From Anaerolineae bacterium (lineage in GTDB: Bacteria > Chloroflexota > Anaerolineae > Aggregatilineales > Phototrophicaceae), in assembly GCA_022822545.1 (NCBI GenBank), contig JAJEBE010000040.1, positions 1 to 64,000 on the forward strand: a DNA stretch of 64,000 nucleotides, in the 5' to 3' direction. This document shows, in pieces, positions 36,983 to 46,133 of this stretch (its first letter is position 1; the number at the start of each line of letters is the position of its first letter). The notes under the pieces are model-generated. The model ran no database searches, was not told the DNA's origin, and was given only the letters and a program-made list of their open reading frames with translations. Position numbers and translations under genes: made by a program.

Positions 36983-37465
36983 TTAGAGCGGCATCGGCTG
37001 GAGGCCGCGCAAATAATCCAAGTTGCGGATCATCCAGTCGCGCAATTCCGGCGTCTTGATGTTGATGCGGCGCAATTCAAAGGGATCAAGCGGGACTTCT
37101 TCAGGGATGTACTCGCCGTTGGCCGGGTCGCTGAATTCGGGACCGTAGCGTTTGCTGAGGTCATAATCGCGCAGGCGGCAAACAAAGAAGTGCTCTTCCA
37201 ACTGTTTGCCGGCTTTCCAATGTTCCAGGACGAAGGCGGTATCGATGACCGTGGCGACCGCGCCCAATTCTTCGTAGAGCTCGCGCTCGAGGGTCGCGAT
37301 CAGATCAACATCGCTGTGTTCGACGCCGCCGCCCGGCGCCACCCAATAAGAGGCGGAGCGGTTGGGTTTTATCCGCTTGATCAACAGAACCGTATCATCG
37401 CCGGTCAGGAGAATTCCCCGGACGCGCTGATTGACTCGGCTCAGTGGCTTTAACTCGGCTAACAT
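36983..37465 (-). CDS. Nudix hydrolase
   Basis: A 160-residue Nudix-fold pyrophosphohydrolase. The Nudix box is read as GGGVEHSDVDLIATLERELY then EELGAV, with the RE-x2-EE-x-G core present. The Gly..Glu spacing at the start of the box is slightly unusual (Asp/Glu near residue 53). Length and the VLLIKRIKPNRSASYWVAPG lead-in fit the ADP-ribose/nucleotide-diphosphate branch, but the substrate is unknown. It lies between the amidase and DtxR genes with no sign of co-regulation. Confidence 0.85.
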   Translation of the reverse strand: MLAELKPLSRVNQRVRGILLTGDDTVLLIKRIKPNRSASYWVAPGGGVEHSDVDLIATLERELYEELGAVATVIDTAFVLEHWKAGKQLEEHFFVCRLRDYDLSKRYGPEFSDPANGEYIPEEVPLDPFELRRINIKTPELRDWMIRNLDYLRGLQPMPL

Positions 37466-37629
37466 ATCAGAGGACCTGTAGTATCGTTTTTGTCCGAATC
37501 CACATCAAACAGCATATCCGGCAATCTTGAAGGTCGCCTTAGGCCAGTGTTAAGCCCCTATTCACCCGGTATTCAGAATTGGTGAATGCGCGCCCGATAA
37601 CCGCCGGCCGTGAAAACGGGGATTGGATA

Positions 37630-38322
37630 TTAGCACAAGGGCTCGGAAAATTCAACAAGTATGGCGGAAGCCATTTTGAAGCCGATAGTCTGCACGTTGC
37701 GCGGTTGCACCACCACCACGATCGGGCCATCAAACTGATCGCGTTCGACAACCTTGAGCGTCTTGCCGATCTCCAGGCCGCGCTCTTGCGTATTGCGGAG
37801 CATGGCCGGGTCTTCCATGACAAAGCGCCGGATGCGGGCGGGCGTGTTCAAAGCGAGATTCGAAAGCGGGTGCAGGTCGCGCACGGGCATCACGCCCGTT
37901 ATATCGGGGATGGGGTCGCCGTGCGGGTCGTAGCTAGGGTAGTTCAGCTTTCGCGATATTGCCTCGACGAAGCGATCGGACACGGTATGTTCCAGCGCTT
38001 CCGCTTCGTCATGCACTTCATGCAATTCGTAGCCGAGATCCTGGACGAGATAGGCTTCTATCAAGCGATGACGGCGCAACATCTTCAAAGCAACACGCTC
38101 GCCCATTTCGGTGAGCCGGACCCCGCGATACTTCACATAATCGACGGCGCCCTCTTCCACCAGCCGCTGCGCCATATCAGTGACAGCCGGGGCGCTGATA
38201 TGCAGGGCTTCCGCCAGGGCGCTGGTGGAGACACGGTCGGTAGCGCGCCGCAAGCGATAGATCGCCTTGAGGAAATCTTCAACCGACTGCGATGAACCCC
38301 TGGGGATGTTCCGCTTGCTCAT
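37630..38322 (-). CDS. DtxR/MntR-family metal-dependent transcriptional regulator
   Basis: The preferred ATG at 38322 (MSKRNIPRGSSQSVEDFLKA) has GGGGCAG upstream; an in-frame ATG at 38388 adds 22 unconvincing residues. The N-terminal winged helix (STSALAEALHISAPAVTDMA) binds DNA. The dimerisation/metal domain carries HRLIEAYLVQDLGYELHEVH, DEAEALEHTVSD and DPHGDPIP, the metal-ligand motifs. A C-terminal SH3-like FeoA domain (LEIGKTLKVVERDQFDGPIV) is present, as in the long DtxR/IdeR class. It probably senses Mn(II) or Fe(II) and represses uptake genes, none of which is adjacent. Confidence 0.88.
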   Translation of the reverse strand: MSKRNIPRGSSQSVEDFLKAIYRLRRATDRVSTSALAEALHISAPAVTDMAQRLVEEGAVDYVKYRGVRLTEMGERVALKMLRRHRLIEAYLVQDLGYELHEVHDEAEALEHTVSDRFVEAISRKLNYPSYDPHGDPIPDITGVMPVRDLHPLSNLALNTPARIRRFVMEDPAMLRNTQERGLEIGKTLKVVERDQFDGPIVVVVQPRNVQTIGFKMASAILVEFSEPLC

Positions 38323-38572
38323 GAATCTGCCCCAAAACGCCTGCGAAAGGGCGCCAAAGAGGGAACGGCGCCCACCATAAGTGGTCATATCATAACACAG
38401 AAAAATGCCAGGATATTTGACGATTTGTCACCTACGCCAATCTAACATTGCGCCTGTAATATTATGTTGGAACTGCCCATTCGCCGAAGGCGCGAGATGG
38501 GACTTCGATTGACCGGCTGAGTCACAGGCCGTACAATAAGCGTCCAAGGCGCGACCTGAATGGACAAAGAAC

Positions 38573-39442
38573 ATGAGCAGAGATTACTACAATGTGCTTG
38601 GCGTATCGCGCAGCGCCAGCGATGACGAGATCAAGCAAGCCTTTCGCCAAAAGGCGAAGCAATATCATCCCGACGCCAATCCCGACAACCCGACGGCGGA
38701 GGCGCGATTCAAGGAAGTTAGTGAGGCTTATGAAGTGCTGAGCGATGAAGAGAAACGCTCGGCATACAACCGCTTTGGCGAAAATTGGCAGCAATACCAG
38801 GGATTTAACGGGCAAGGGCCTTTCGCCAATGGCGGCGATGTCCACTTCACCGATGTGTCTGATATCTTCGAAAACTTCTTTGGCGGCGCGGGCCGGCGCG
38901 GCGGCTACCACGGCAACAGAAATTTCCCGCGCGCGGGACAAGATATCGAACAAGAAGTCACGATAAGCCTGCGCGAGGCATACGAGGGAACACAACGGAT
39001 CGTCAGCAAAGCCGGGCGGGATATAACCGTGCAAATCCCCAAAGGCGCGGCCACCGGCGCCAAAGTGCGGCTGGCCGGCGAGGGGCATCCCGGCATCAAC
39101 GGCGGCAGCGCCGGCCATCTTTACCTGGTGGTGAATGTCAGCGATGATCCCGTATTTGAACGGCAAGGCGATGATCTGCTGGTAGATGTCAAAGTCGACG
39201 CCTTCACGGCGATGCTGGGCGGCGAGGTCGAGGCGCCGACCTTGAACCGGCCGCTGCGGCTGAAGATTCGGCCGGGAACGCAGTCGGGACAGAAGCTGCG
39301 CCTGGCTGGCAAAGGCATGCCCAAGTTGCGCAAGGGTGATGCCGCCGGCGACCTGTTCGCGCGGGTCGTCATCACCGTGCCCAAATCGCTGAATGAGAAA
39401 CAGCGAGAACTGGCCGAAAAGCTGCGCGATAGCTTGAGCTAA
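38573..39442 (+). CDS. cbpA: DnaJ-like chaperone of the CbpA type
   Basis: 289 residues. The J-domain (residues 1-70) has HPD at 32-34, needed to stimulate DnaK ATPase. A Gly/Phe-rich linker follows, then two C-terminal substrate-binding domains ([40 protein letters not shown]). The zinc-finger domain of true DnaJ is absent, which places it with CbpA/DjlA-type co-chaperones. No dnaK or grpE is in the window. Confidence 0.9.
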   Translation: MSRDYYNVLGVSRSASDDEIKQAFRQKAKQYHPDANPDNPTAEARFKEVSEAYEVLSDEEKRSAYNRFGENWQQYQGFNGQGPFANGGDVHFTDVSDIFENFFGGAGRRGGYHGNRNFPRAGQDIEQEVTISLREAYEGTQRIVSKAGRDITVQIPKGAATGAKVRLAGEGHPGINGGSAGHLYLVVNVSDDPVFERQGDDLLVDVKVDAFTAMLGGEVEAPTLNRPLRLKIRPGTQSGQKLRLAGKGMPKLRKGDAAGDLFARVVITVPKSLNEKQRELAEKLRDSLS

Positions 39443-39620
39443 ATGCGCGAGCGCTGCCCACCCGCGCAGGTCCCGCATAGAGCGGCGCGCCTGCCCTATT
39501 GCCTGCAAAGTGATTCGAGGCGAGTTCCCTACGATTGCGCGCAATACATAAGCCGCTCGGTGCATAGTGGCGCGCAATGCTGTTACAATGAAGGCGGTGG
39601 CTGGCTATAGAGTTGCTTTG

Positions 39621-40814
39621 ATGCGCACCATTCTCCTGCCAATAATCAGCCTCGTTTTGCTGGCGGCCTGCAGTTTCAACAGCGAATCGCGGCCGACGGA
39701 CGCGCCAACGGCGATGCCGCCGACCGTCTTGCCGGACGAAGTTATCAGCGCCGCCGATGCGGAATACTTGTTGCTGAGCAATATCTACGAGCGGTCAAGC
39801 CCGTCAGTGGTGAATATTGAGGCGGTGATTTTCGGCGCAGACGGCAAGGCGACCGATACACGGCGCGGTTCCGGCTTCGTCTATGATCGCGAGGGCCATA
39901 TCATCACGAATGCGCATTTGGTCAGCGCGGTCGACAGCATCACGGTTACTTTGGAGAACAGCTTCGTATTGCCGGCGGAGGTGCGGGGGCTGGACAGCTT
40001 CAGCGACCTGGCCGCATTGAAGATTCAAGCCGATCCGGAGCGTCTCAATCCACTGAGAATCGGCGACTCGGCCACGGTCAAGGTGGGGCAGCGCGGCATC
40101 GTCATCGGCAATCCCTTTGGTTTGAGCAGTTCCATGACCATCGGCATCATCAGCGGGCTCGGGCGGACCTTGCCTTCGGCTGAGCTAATGGACGCGGGGG
40201 CGGCGCCTGGATTCGACAATCCGTCCATCATTCAGATTGACGCCACGATCAATCCGGGCAATTCCGGCGGGCCGCTGCTTGATTCGCGCGGCTTGGTCAT
40301 CGGCATTACGACAGCGATCCGTTCCGACAACGGCTCGTTTCAGGGCATCGGTTTCGCCGTACCGGCCGACACGATGCGGCGTGTGATACCGGATTTGATC
40401 GAGCGAGGCCGCGTCGATTATTCCTGGATGGGCATATCGGTCATGCGGGAAGACGGGGGATACGGCGTGGCCGGCTTGAGCGATACGCTGGATTTACCGG
40501 TGGAGCGGGGCATACTGCTGCGCGGGGTCACGGCTGGCTCGCCCGCCCACCGCGCCGGCTTGCGCGGCGGCGATTCGCTTGTTGATGTGCGCGGCGAAGA
40601 GGTCTGCGCCGGCGGCGATGTGATCGTCGCCATCAACGACTATCACTTCGACGACCTGGATGGCCTGGTGACCTACCTGGTGCAGCAGACCCGGCCGGGA
40701 GACGAGGTCGACTTGCTGGTAATCCGCGATCGCGATACGCTGGAGATTCCGCTGACGCTGGAGAGCCGAGAGACGGACAGCGGAAACGTTCTGGAATGCG
40801 GAGCAGCGCAATAG
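39621..40814 (+). CDS. HtrA/DegP-like serine protease lipoprotein with PDZ domain
   Basis: The ATG at 39621 gives MRTILLPIISLVLLAACSFN, a lipoprotein signal with lipobox LLAAC; an upstream in-frame GTG (39567) is disfavoured. The trypsin-like domain has the triad His (ITNAHLVSA), Asp (SFSDLAALKI) and Ser (NPGNSGGPLL), followed by one PDZ domain beginning SWMGISVMREDG. It would be anchored outside the cytoplasmic membrane and degrade or refold damaged envelope proteins. The PDZ domain contains an insertion with Cys (RGEEVCAGGDVIVAINDYHF). Confidence 0.9.
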   Translation: MRTILLPIISLVLLAACSFNSESRPTDAPTAMPPTVLPDEVISAADAEYLLLSNIYERSSPSVVNIEAVIFGADGKATDTRRGSGFVYDREGHIITNAHLVSAVDSITVTLENSFVLPAEVRGLDSFSDLAALKIQADPERLNPLRIGDSATVKVGQRGIVIGNPFGLSSSMTIGIISGLGRTLPSAELMDAGAAPGFDNPSIIQIDATINPGNSGGPLLDSRGLVIGITTAIRSDNGSFQGIGFAVPADTMRRVIPDLIERGRVDYSWMGISVMREDGGYGVAGLSDTLDLPVERGILLRGVTAGSPAHRAGLRGGDSLVDVRGEEVCAGGDVIVAINDYHFDDLDGLVTYLVQQTRPGDEVDLLVIRDRDTLEIPLTLESRETDSGNVLECGAAQ

Positions 40815-40902
40815 CCATAGGCCCGACGCCATAGCAGCTAGCGCGCTCGAAAGACAATGGAGTTGCTTCGGCTCGCGATTCATAGCCTTTGAGGACGGGA
40901 AT

Positions 40903-41454
40903 ATGAAAGACCTGGTATTGCAGGGCGAGGCCTTGGTCATGCGCCCGCTGGAAGCCGGCGACGCGGCGGATATACTTGCGTTGGTTCAGGCGAAGGAGAT
41001 CGTGGACAATACCTTTGTGCCCTCGCCTTACCCGCCGGAAGCGGCGGATGAATTCATCCGGACGAGGCGGGAACTCTGGTCGAAGGACGAGGCTTATGTA
41101 TTCGGCATTATCGAAAAGCGCAGCGACTGTTTCGCCGGCTGCATGGGGCTGCATCAGGTCCCGGATCATTTTCGCGCTGAAGTTGGCTATTGGATTGGCA
41201 AGCCGTTTTGGGGGCGCGGGCTGGCGACAACGGCATTGCGGCTGTTGATCCAATTCGGCTTTGAGACGCTCAAGCTCAACCGGATAGAAGCCGGGCATTT
41301 TGGGGGCAATACCGCCTCGGGCCGCGTCATGCAGAAGGCGGATATGCGCTTTGAGGCGGTGCGGCGCCAGGCCTTCTGGCATCGCGATCGTTTCAAAGAC
41401 GCGCACTGGCATGCCATCCTGCGCGAGGATTATGAGGCGCAAAACAGCGGTTAA
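40903..41454 (+). CDS. GNAT N-acetyltransferase, RimJ/RimL-like
   Basis: 183 residues. Acetyl-CoA binding region VGYWIGKPFWGRGLATTALRL (the glycine-rich Arg/Gln-x2-Gly-x-Gly/Ala loop) and the FETLKLNRIEAGHFGGNTAS segment mark the RimJ/RimL subgroup, which acetylates ribosomal-protein or other N-termini or small molecules. GAGGACGGGAAT precedes the ATG. The minus-strand candidate RNA terminates close to its 3' end. Confidence 0.85.
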   Translation: MKDLVLQGEALVMRPLEAGDAADILALVQAKEIVDNTFVPSPYPPEAADEFIRTRRELWSKDEAYVFGIIEKRSDCFAGCMGLHQVPDHFRAEVGYWIGKPFWGRGLATTALRLLIQFGFETLKLNRIEAGHFGGNTASGRVMQKADMRFEAVRRQAFWHRDRFKDAHWHAILREDYEAQNSG

Positions 41455-41639
41455 AGTAAAGAGACCGCAGAGGATTAGTCTGCGGTCCCTCGACTGTCAT
41501 ATTCACAGTCTTGCGGTTTTCGGGTTCACCCCCTAACGGAGTTCACGTAAGTGGTGAAACCTAGAGGTGTGAATCGGTTAGAGGGTAGCCCCCTTAGAAC
41601 CTAACATGATCAAATCACCTCCTTTACTCGTCCAACGAT
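41450..41639 (-). ncRNA. Candidate structured small RNA with a 9-codon leader ORF, unassigned family
   Basis: On the minus strand, in a 315-bp gap, the following line up in order. A sigma70-like promoter has TTGCGG (41669-41674), a 17-base spacer and TATGCT (41646-41651). AAAGGAGGTGAT, a perfect complement of the 16S 3' end (41614-41625), stands 6 bases before ATG 41607. The mini-ORF reads MLGSKGATL-stop (41578-41607). Three further hairpins follow, one of them GACTGT-GAATATG-ACAGTC (41492-41510). Last comes an intrinsic terminator, GACCGCAGA-N7-TCTGCGGTC (41463-41487) with a U-rich tail. The U tract lies only on this strand. The RNA has no downstream gene to attenuate, so it is either an independent small RNA or a small-peptide gene. 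Confidence 0.55.
41463..41487 (-). terminator. Intrinsic terminator of the small RNA
   Basis: Perfect 9-bp stem with a 7-base loop, followed on the minus strand by TCTTTACTTT. On the + strand the stem is followed by CCTCGACTG, so it terminates minus-strand transcription. Confidence 0.7.
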
Positions 41640-41645
41640 ACGATA

Positions 41646-41674
41646 AGCATATCACATCTTTAAGCGATCCGCAA
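41646..41674 (-). promoter_or_regulatory. Promoter of the minus-strand small RNA
   Basis: TTGCGG and TATGCT separated by 17 bases. The predicted start is near 41639, about 14 bases ahead of the perfect Shine-Dalgarno sequence. Confidence 0.5.
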
Positions 41675-41769
41675 AGGCCGGTCGTGGCGCGGGCCGAGGG
41701 GCTTTGCGCCGTATTGACGCCTCGGCTGTGCTATAATCGGCGATCCATGGAGCGCAGGAATCTCGAGCC

Positions 41770-42348
41770 ATGACAAGGCATTTTCACCCGGCGCATCGAC
41801 GGCAATCGATACAGTGGGCGCGGAATTTGCTGGCGCACCCCTTCTATGTCCTGGATACGGAAACGACCGGCTTGGGCGCCGAGGACGAAATCGTGCAGAT
41901 CGGCATCGTCGACCGCGATGGCGTCGCTTTGATGAACCAGATGATAAAGCCGACGATAGCCATTGGTCCCGGCGCCGCGGCGGTGCATGGCATCAGCGAT
42001 CGGGATGTGTTCGAGGCGCCCAGCTTCGCGCGAGTTTATAGCAAACTATCGGCGCTGCTGGCGGGCCAGGCGGTGGTAGCCTACAACATGGATTTCGATT
42101 GGCGCATGCTGCAACAAACGGCGGCGCGCTACGGGTTGCCGTCTGTGCGCATTGGCAAGCTCAATTGCGCCATGCAGCAATATGCTCGTTTCAAAGGCCT
42201 GCGCAAGAGTAACGGACGCAACTACGTATGGCACAAGCTGGGCAATGCCGCGCGGCAGGAAGGCATCGAGATCCGGTGGGCGCATGACGCGCTTGACGAT
42301 GCGAGAATGACGCTGGCGCTGATTCACAAAATGGCAGATGCCAGCTGA
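41770..42348 (+). CDS. DEDDh 3'-5' exonuclease (DnaQ-like)
   Basis: A 192-residue exonuclease with ExoI FYVLDTETTGLG (Asp, Glu), ExoII AYNMDFDWRML and ExoIII HDALDDARM (His, Asp), i.e. the DEDDh type of DNA polymerase III epsilon and related proofreading or stand-alone exonucleases. ALMNQMIKPTIAIGPGAAAV and HGISDRDVF are typical. A TATAAT (41732-41737) precedes the ATG. It is not fused to polymerase or helicase domains, so it may act in repair or RNA turnover. Confidence 0.88.
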   Translation: MTRHFHPAHRRQSIQWARNLLAHPFYVLDTETTGLGAEDEIVQIGIVDRDGVALMNQMIKPTIAIGPGAAAVHGISDRDVFEAPSFARVYSKLSALLAGQAVVAYNMDFDWRMLQQTAARYGLPSVRIGKLNCAMQQYARFKGLRKSNGRNYVWHKLGNAARQEGIEIRWAHDALDDARMTLALIHKMADAS

Positions 42349-42599
42349 AGCACGGGCTTCATTTCCTCTCCCCAACTTGAAACATTCCAGAGCTTCCGCA
42401 CGGTAAAAAGTGGCTGCCGCATTTGTGCGATATGCGGAATCGTACTTAAATGAAGGTGGTCATAGTCGCGCCGCATAGATCAATCACTTGCCTTACACCG
42501 ATCCCGCGGCAACCAAGTGGCTTCAGTGCGTTGCGCCTAACGGCTGCGTTAGCCAGTTTTGTGCAAGTATTTTGCCGAAGTTGAGAATAGGAACCAACC

Positions 42600-44609
42600 G
42601 TGAAGACCAGAGCTATAATTCCCACGAGATATCTCATTCTGACGATCGCGCTAATGTTGTTGCCGTCGATCGGGCAGATACTGGCGGCGGACATCACTGT
42701 GGACGCCGATTGCAGCTTGGCCAACGCCATTCGTTCGGCAAACGGCGAAGATATGGTCGAGCCGATGATGAATTGCGAAGCCGGCGCCGGCGTTGGAAGC
42801 AAGACCCAAACCGAAGGCGAGAGCATCCCCGGGCTGGACACCATCACGGTAGATGTCAGCGGCACCAACGAAGGCACGATCGCGCTGGACGCGGGCTTGG
42901 CAGTCAGTTCGCACATCGTAATTGAAGGCGCGGGTTTCAGCGTCAATGGCGGCGGCAATCAGATATTTAGCGTGACGGCTGGCTCGCTAACCCTCAACGA
43001 TCTAACTATGACCAACGGCTTCAGCACGGGCAACGGCGGCGGTATCTCAGTAACAGGCGCGGCGCTGACGCTAAACAACAGCGCTGTACGAAACAGCGGC
43101 GCAAGAGGGTTTGGCGGCGGCATCTACGCGTTGGATAGCGATGTCACGCTGATGGATAGCGCAATCAGCGGCAACGCCACCGCGGCATCGGCGGAAGATT
43201 ACCCGCCGGTGGAGGTGGTCGAGGACGATGAAGAGACCGACGACGGCGACAGTGACGGCGATGCGCAGACCGCAAGCGATGATCAAGTGGTCGAGAGCCA
43301 AACTGACAACACGGATCAGGTTGAGCCAACCGAGGAGCCCGAAGAAGAAGCGTTGCCAGACGCGGCCGGTACATACGGCGGCGGCCTTTACTTCGCGGGC
43401 GAATCGAGCAGTCTAGTCGTGGACCGGAGCGGCGTGGACGGCAACTCATCGCCGGAGGCAGGCGGCGGCATTTACATCGCTAGCGGCAGCGCGGCAATAA
43501 GCAACACGACAATCAGCGGCAACAGCGCCAGTGTGGACGGCGGCGGCATCTACAACGTAGGCGAGAGCGTTCTAAAACACGTTACGGTTGTCAATAATAC
43601 AGCGATGAACGGCGGCGGCATCGTTGACGCGTCAATGCTGCAACTCTACAACAGTATTTTGAGCGACAACGCGGGCGGCGATTGCGCCGGTTCACTGAAC
43701 GCCAATCTCGGCAATATCATCCGGGACAATTCCTGCAACCACGATGGCTCGACTGCTGATCCCAACTTGCTGCTATTGGGCGGCTTGCCCACGTACTACA
43801 TGCCGCAAGAGGGCAGCCCGGCGATTGACGCGGCGGTCGCCGAGCATTGCTCGCCGCTCGATCAGCGCGGGATTGTCCGCCTGGCCGAGTTATGCGATAT
43901 CGGCGCGGCTGAATACGAGTCCGGCGTCTTCAACTTCCAGATTCAGAGCGCGCTGGCGGCGCTTAGCCCAGGCGCTGGCGGCGGCGGCAGTTCATCTGAA
44001 GATGGCGATGTCGAAGAAGGAGTGGCGCTGGAACCGACGCTGACGCCATCAACCTGCGTCAGCTTGCCCGGCCATATTATCGTAACCGGAGCTACGCCTA
44101 GCCTCAACTGCAAGATGATGGATTGGTCTGTGTTGGCCATGAGCAGTCGACTGCTGGTGAATAGCGGCGCGATGCAGGCGGTTGATATCTTTGGCTGGGT
44201 AGAGACGCCGGTTAAGATCTGCTTTGAAGGCGACTCGGGCACAATCGTTTTGTTGGACGCGGCCAACTCGCCGCGCAACATCGTTCCGCTGCATACAAAA
44301 CCTGATGAAAACCGCCATTGCGCTTGGGTGGATCGCCCGGGCACCGCCGTCTTTATGCCGCCGGAATTCTTAACGTCCGGCGCTGTTTCCGACCCGATAT
44401 GGGACATCAGCGACTGTACAGTGACCACGACGGACATCCTAAACCTGCGCGAAGGCGCATCCAGCGACTCAGCAAAGATTGGCAACGTGCTGCAGGATGT
44501 GTCCCTATCGGCTGACAAGCGCAATTCCAGCTTCTATCGCGTCGACTACTACGGGATTGCAGGCTGGCTGAGCAAGGATTATCTGACACTTTCGGGCAGT
44601 TGTTACTAG
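42600..44609 (+). CDS. Exported parallel beta-helix protein with acidic insert and C-terminal SH3 domain
   Basis: 669 residues from GTG 42600, with AGGAA 6 bases before it. Signal peptide ends near SIGQILA-A. The mature region is a right-handed parallel beta-helix (choice-of-anchor Q/polymorphic outer membrane type) with units such as LTLNDLTMTNGFSTGNGGGI and SAAISNTTISGNSASVDGGG. A ~55-residue, nearly all-acidic insertion (EVVEDDEETDDGDSDGDAQT onward, residues about 203-258) interrupts it. Closer to the C-terminus the AGGGGSSSEDGDVEEG linker leads to a domain with TDILNLREGASSD and GIAGWLSKDYLTL, an SH3-like ending. Probably a surface adhesion or carbohydrate-binding protein. Confidence 0.75.
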   Translation: MKTRAIIPTRYLILTIALMLLPSIGQILAADITVDADCSLANAIRSANGEDMVEPMMNCEAGAGVGSKTQTEGESIPGLDTITVDVSGTNEGTIALDAGLAVSSHIVIEGAGFSVNGGGNQIFSVTAGSLTLNDLTMTNGFSTGNGGGISVTGAALTLNNSAVRNSGARGFGGGIYALDSDVTLMDSAISGNATAASAEDYPPVEVVEDDEETDDGDSDGDAQTASDDQVVESQTDNTDQVEPTEEPEEEALPDAAGTYGGGLYFAGESSSLVVDRSGVDGNSSPEAGGGIYIASGSAAISNTTISGNSASVDGGGIYNVGESVLKHVTVVNNTAMNGGGIVDASMLQLYNSILSDNAGGDCAGSLNANLGNIIRDNSCNHDGSTADPNLLLLGGLPTYYMPQEGSPAIDAAVAEHCSPLDQRGIVRLAELCDIGAAEYESGVFNFQIQSALAALSPGAGGGGSSSEDGDVEEGVALEPTLTPSTCVSLPGHIIVTGATPSLNCKMMDWSVLAMSSRLLVNSGAMQAVDIFGWVETPVKICFEGDSGTIVLLDAANSPRNIVPLHTKPDENRHCAWVDRPGTAVFMPPEFLTSGAVSDPIWDISDCTVTTTDILNLREGASSDSAKIGNVLQDVSLSADKRNSSFYRVDYYGIAGWLSKDYLTLSGSCY

Positions 44610-44725
44610 GGGCCAAATCCGAGCGCGATTCACTGTCCAGCCCAGCCCCTGCCCCCTCTCCCGAAGCATCAGGGAGGGGGCAGATTTGCCGGGCAGTTAA
44701 TGTCGGCAGTAGAAATGGCAGTTTG

Positions 44726-44750
44726 CGGGCGACTCACAGAGTCGCCCTTA
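44726..44750. repeat. Palindromic interspersed element, copy 4
   Basis: GGGCGACTC-ACA-GAGTCGCCC followed by TTAC. The inner stem CTC/GAG covaries relative to CAT/ATG and CCT/AGG in other copies. A second GC-rich hairpin (CTGCCCCC ... GGGGGCAG, 44647-44681) lies just upstream in the same gap. Confidence 0.65.
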
Positions 44751-44798
44751 CGAATTTCGCAAAGTTAAGACAGCAAAAACTGGCTCCAGGATGAATCT

Positions 44799-45557
44799 AT
44801 GCGATTTGATGGGAAAGTAGTTTTGGTCACAGGCGCGTCACGGGGCATCGGGCGCGAGATCGCTCGAGCGTTTGCCGGGAGGGGCGCCAGAGTCGCAGTA
44901 CATTATCGCCGCGATCTGGCGGCGGCTCAAGCGACCGAGAAGCAGTTGGATGGCGAGGGCCATATCATCGTGCAAGCCGACATGGCTGACGCGGCGGCGA
45001 TCAAGCAAATGGTGGACGCGGTCGCCGAGGGCATGGGCCGGCTCGACATCCTGGTCAATAACGCCGGCATCTATGAGGAGTTGCCGCTGACCGAGGCGAG
45101 CTACGAAGAATGGGTGGACTACTTTCCGCGGATTGTGGGTGTGAATCTATTCGGAGCGGCCAACGCCGCTTACTGCGCCGCAGAGCACATGATTCGGCAA
45201 GGAGGCGGGCGCATCGTCAACATCTCGTCGCGAGGCGCCTTCCGCGGCGAACCGGACGCGCCGGCCTATGGCGCGAGCAAAGCCGGCATGAACAGCCTGG
45301 GGCAGTCTCTGGCCAAATCATTGGCGCCGCACAATATCTTTATCGGAACAGTGGCGCCGGGTTTCGTGGAGACGGATATGGCAGCCGAGCGGCTGGCGCG
45401 GCCCGACGGCGATGACATCCGCCGGCAATCGCCCTTGAACCGGGTGGCCAAGCCGGAAGAGGTCGCCCATGTCGCCCTGTTCCTGGCATCGGAAGGCGCC
45501 GAGTTCACCACCGGTACCATCGTCGATGTCAATGGCGCTTCTTACCTGCGCACCTGA
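44799..45557 (+). CDS. Short-chain dehydrogenase/reductase (FabG-like)
   Basis: 252 residues: VTGASRGIGREIARAFAGRG cofactor motif, NNAGIYEELP, catalytic Ser in NISSRGAFRG, YGASK Tyr/Lys pair, PGFVETDM after the active site and an ending of TGTIVDVNGASYLRT. Closest in style to FabG, glucose-1-dehydrogenase and 3-oxoacyl-ACP reductases. It precedes a GNAT gene by 18 bp, perhaps as one transcript. Confidence 0.85.
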   Translation: MRFDGKVVLVTGASRGIGREIARAFAGRGARVAVHYRRDLAAAQATEKQLDGEGHIIVQADMADAAAIKQMVDAVAEGMGRLDILVNNAGIYEELPLTEASYEEWVDYFPRIVGVNLFGAANAAYCAAEHMIRQGGGRIVNISSRGAFRGEPDAPAYGASKAGMNSLGQSLAKSLAPHNIFIGTVAPGFVETDMAAERLARPDGDDIRRQSPLNRVAKPEEVAHVALFLASEGAEFTTGTIVDVNGASYLRT

Positions 45558-45575
45558 GCGGCGGCGCAGAACACA

Positions 45576-46133
45576 GTGATAAAGAGACTGAATCTCACAA
45601 GCGCGCGTTTGCGCATACGCCATTTTGACCGGCGCGATCTGGACGATTGCATCCGTTTTCGGCGGGAGGTCTTCGGCTTGGAAGAAGGGCCTGAGACTGC
45701 CGAAGCCTGGCTGCGCTGGACGATAGACAGCTACCGCGAACTGGCGAACCTGGATCAACCGCCCTACGCCGATTACGCCCTGGAACTCATTGGCAGCGGC
45801 GAATTTGTCGGCTCGGCCGGCATCGTGCCGACGGTTGTGCCCTGGGGCGCCCTGCGCGGCGATGAGACGGACGCGCAGCTCAGCCCGGAAGTGGGATTGT
45901 TCTGGGGTATCATGCCGGCGCATCGGCGGCGCGGATACGCCAGCGAAGCCGGTCAAGCCCTGCTTGACTTTCTCTTCGGCACGCTAAATCTGCGGCAAGT
46001 GGTGGCGACGACAGAGCATGATAACATTGCCTCGAAGAAAACCATGAAGCGATTGGGCATGACGCTTCACAGCAATCCGCTCGCCGAGCCGGCTTGGTGC
46101 CAGGTTGTTGGCAAGATAGACAATGTTCGTTAA
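45576..46133 (+). CDS. GNAT N-acetyltransferase, RimJ/RimL-like
   Basis: 185 residues from GTG 45576. The acetyl-CoA loop is in FWGIMPAHRRRGYASEAGQA, and NLRQVVATTEHDNIASKKTM matches the RimJ/RimL group with its Asn-x-Ala/Ser-Ser motif. Shares only the fold with the GNAT at 40.9 kb. Probably in one transcript with the SDR 18 bp upstream; substrate unknown. Confidence 0.82.
   Translation: MIKRLNLTSARLRIRHFDRRDLDDCIRFRREVFGLEEGPETAEAWLRWTIDSYRELANLDQPPYADYALELIGSGEFVGSAGIVPTVVPWGALRGDETDAQLSPEVGLFWGIMPAHRRRGYASEAGQALLDFLFGTLNLRQVVATTEHDNIASKKTMKRLGMTLHSNPLAEPAWCQVVGKIDNVR

Noticed and set aside
41614-41625. ATCACCTCCTTT on the + strand, as at the 3' end of 16S rRNA
   Set aside because: No rRNA sequence surrounds it. 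It is better read on the minus strand as an extended Shine-Dalgarno site.
41461-41769. Riboswitch or leader for the + strand exonuclease
   Set aside because: The promoter, Shine-Dalgarno site and U tract all point to the minus strand; a + strand leader would lack a terminator tail.
44647-44681. Strong GC-rich palindrome after the beta-helix gene, considered as a terminator
   Set aside because: No T tract follows on either strand, so it is treated as a repeat-like sequence, not a terminator.
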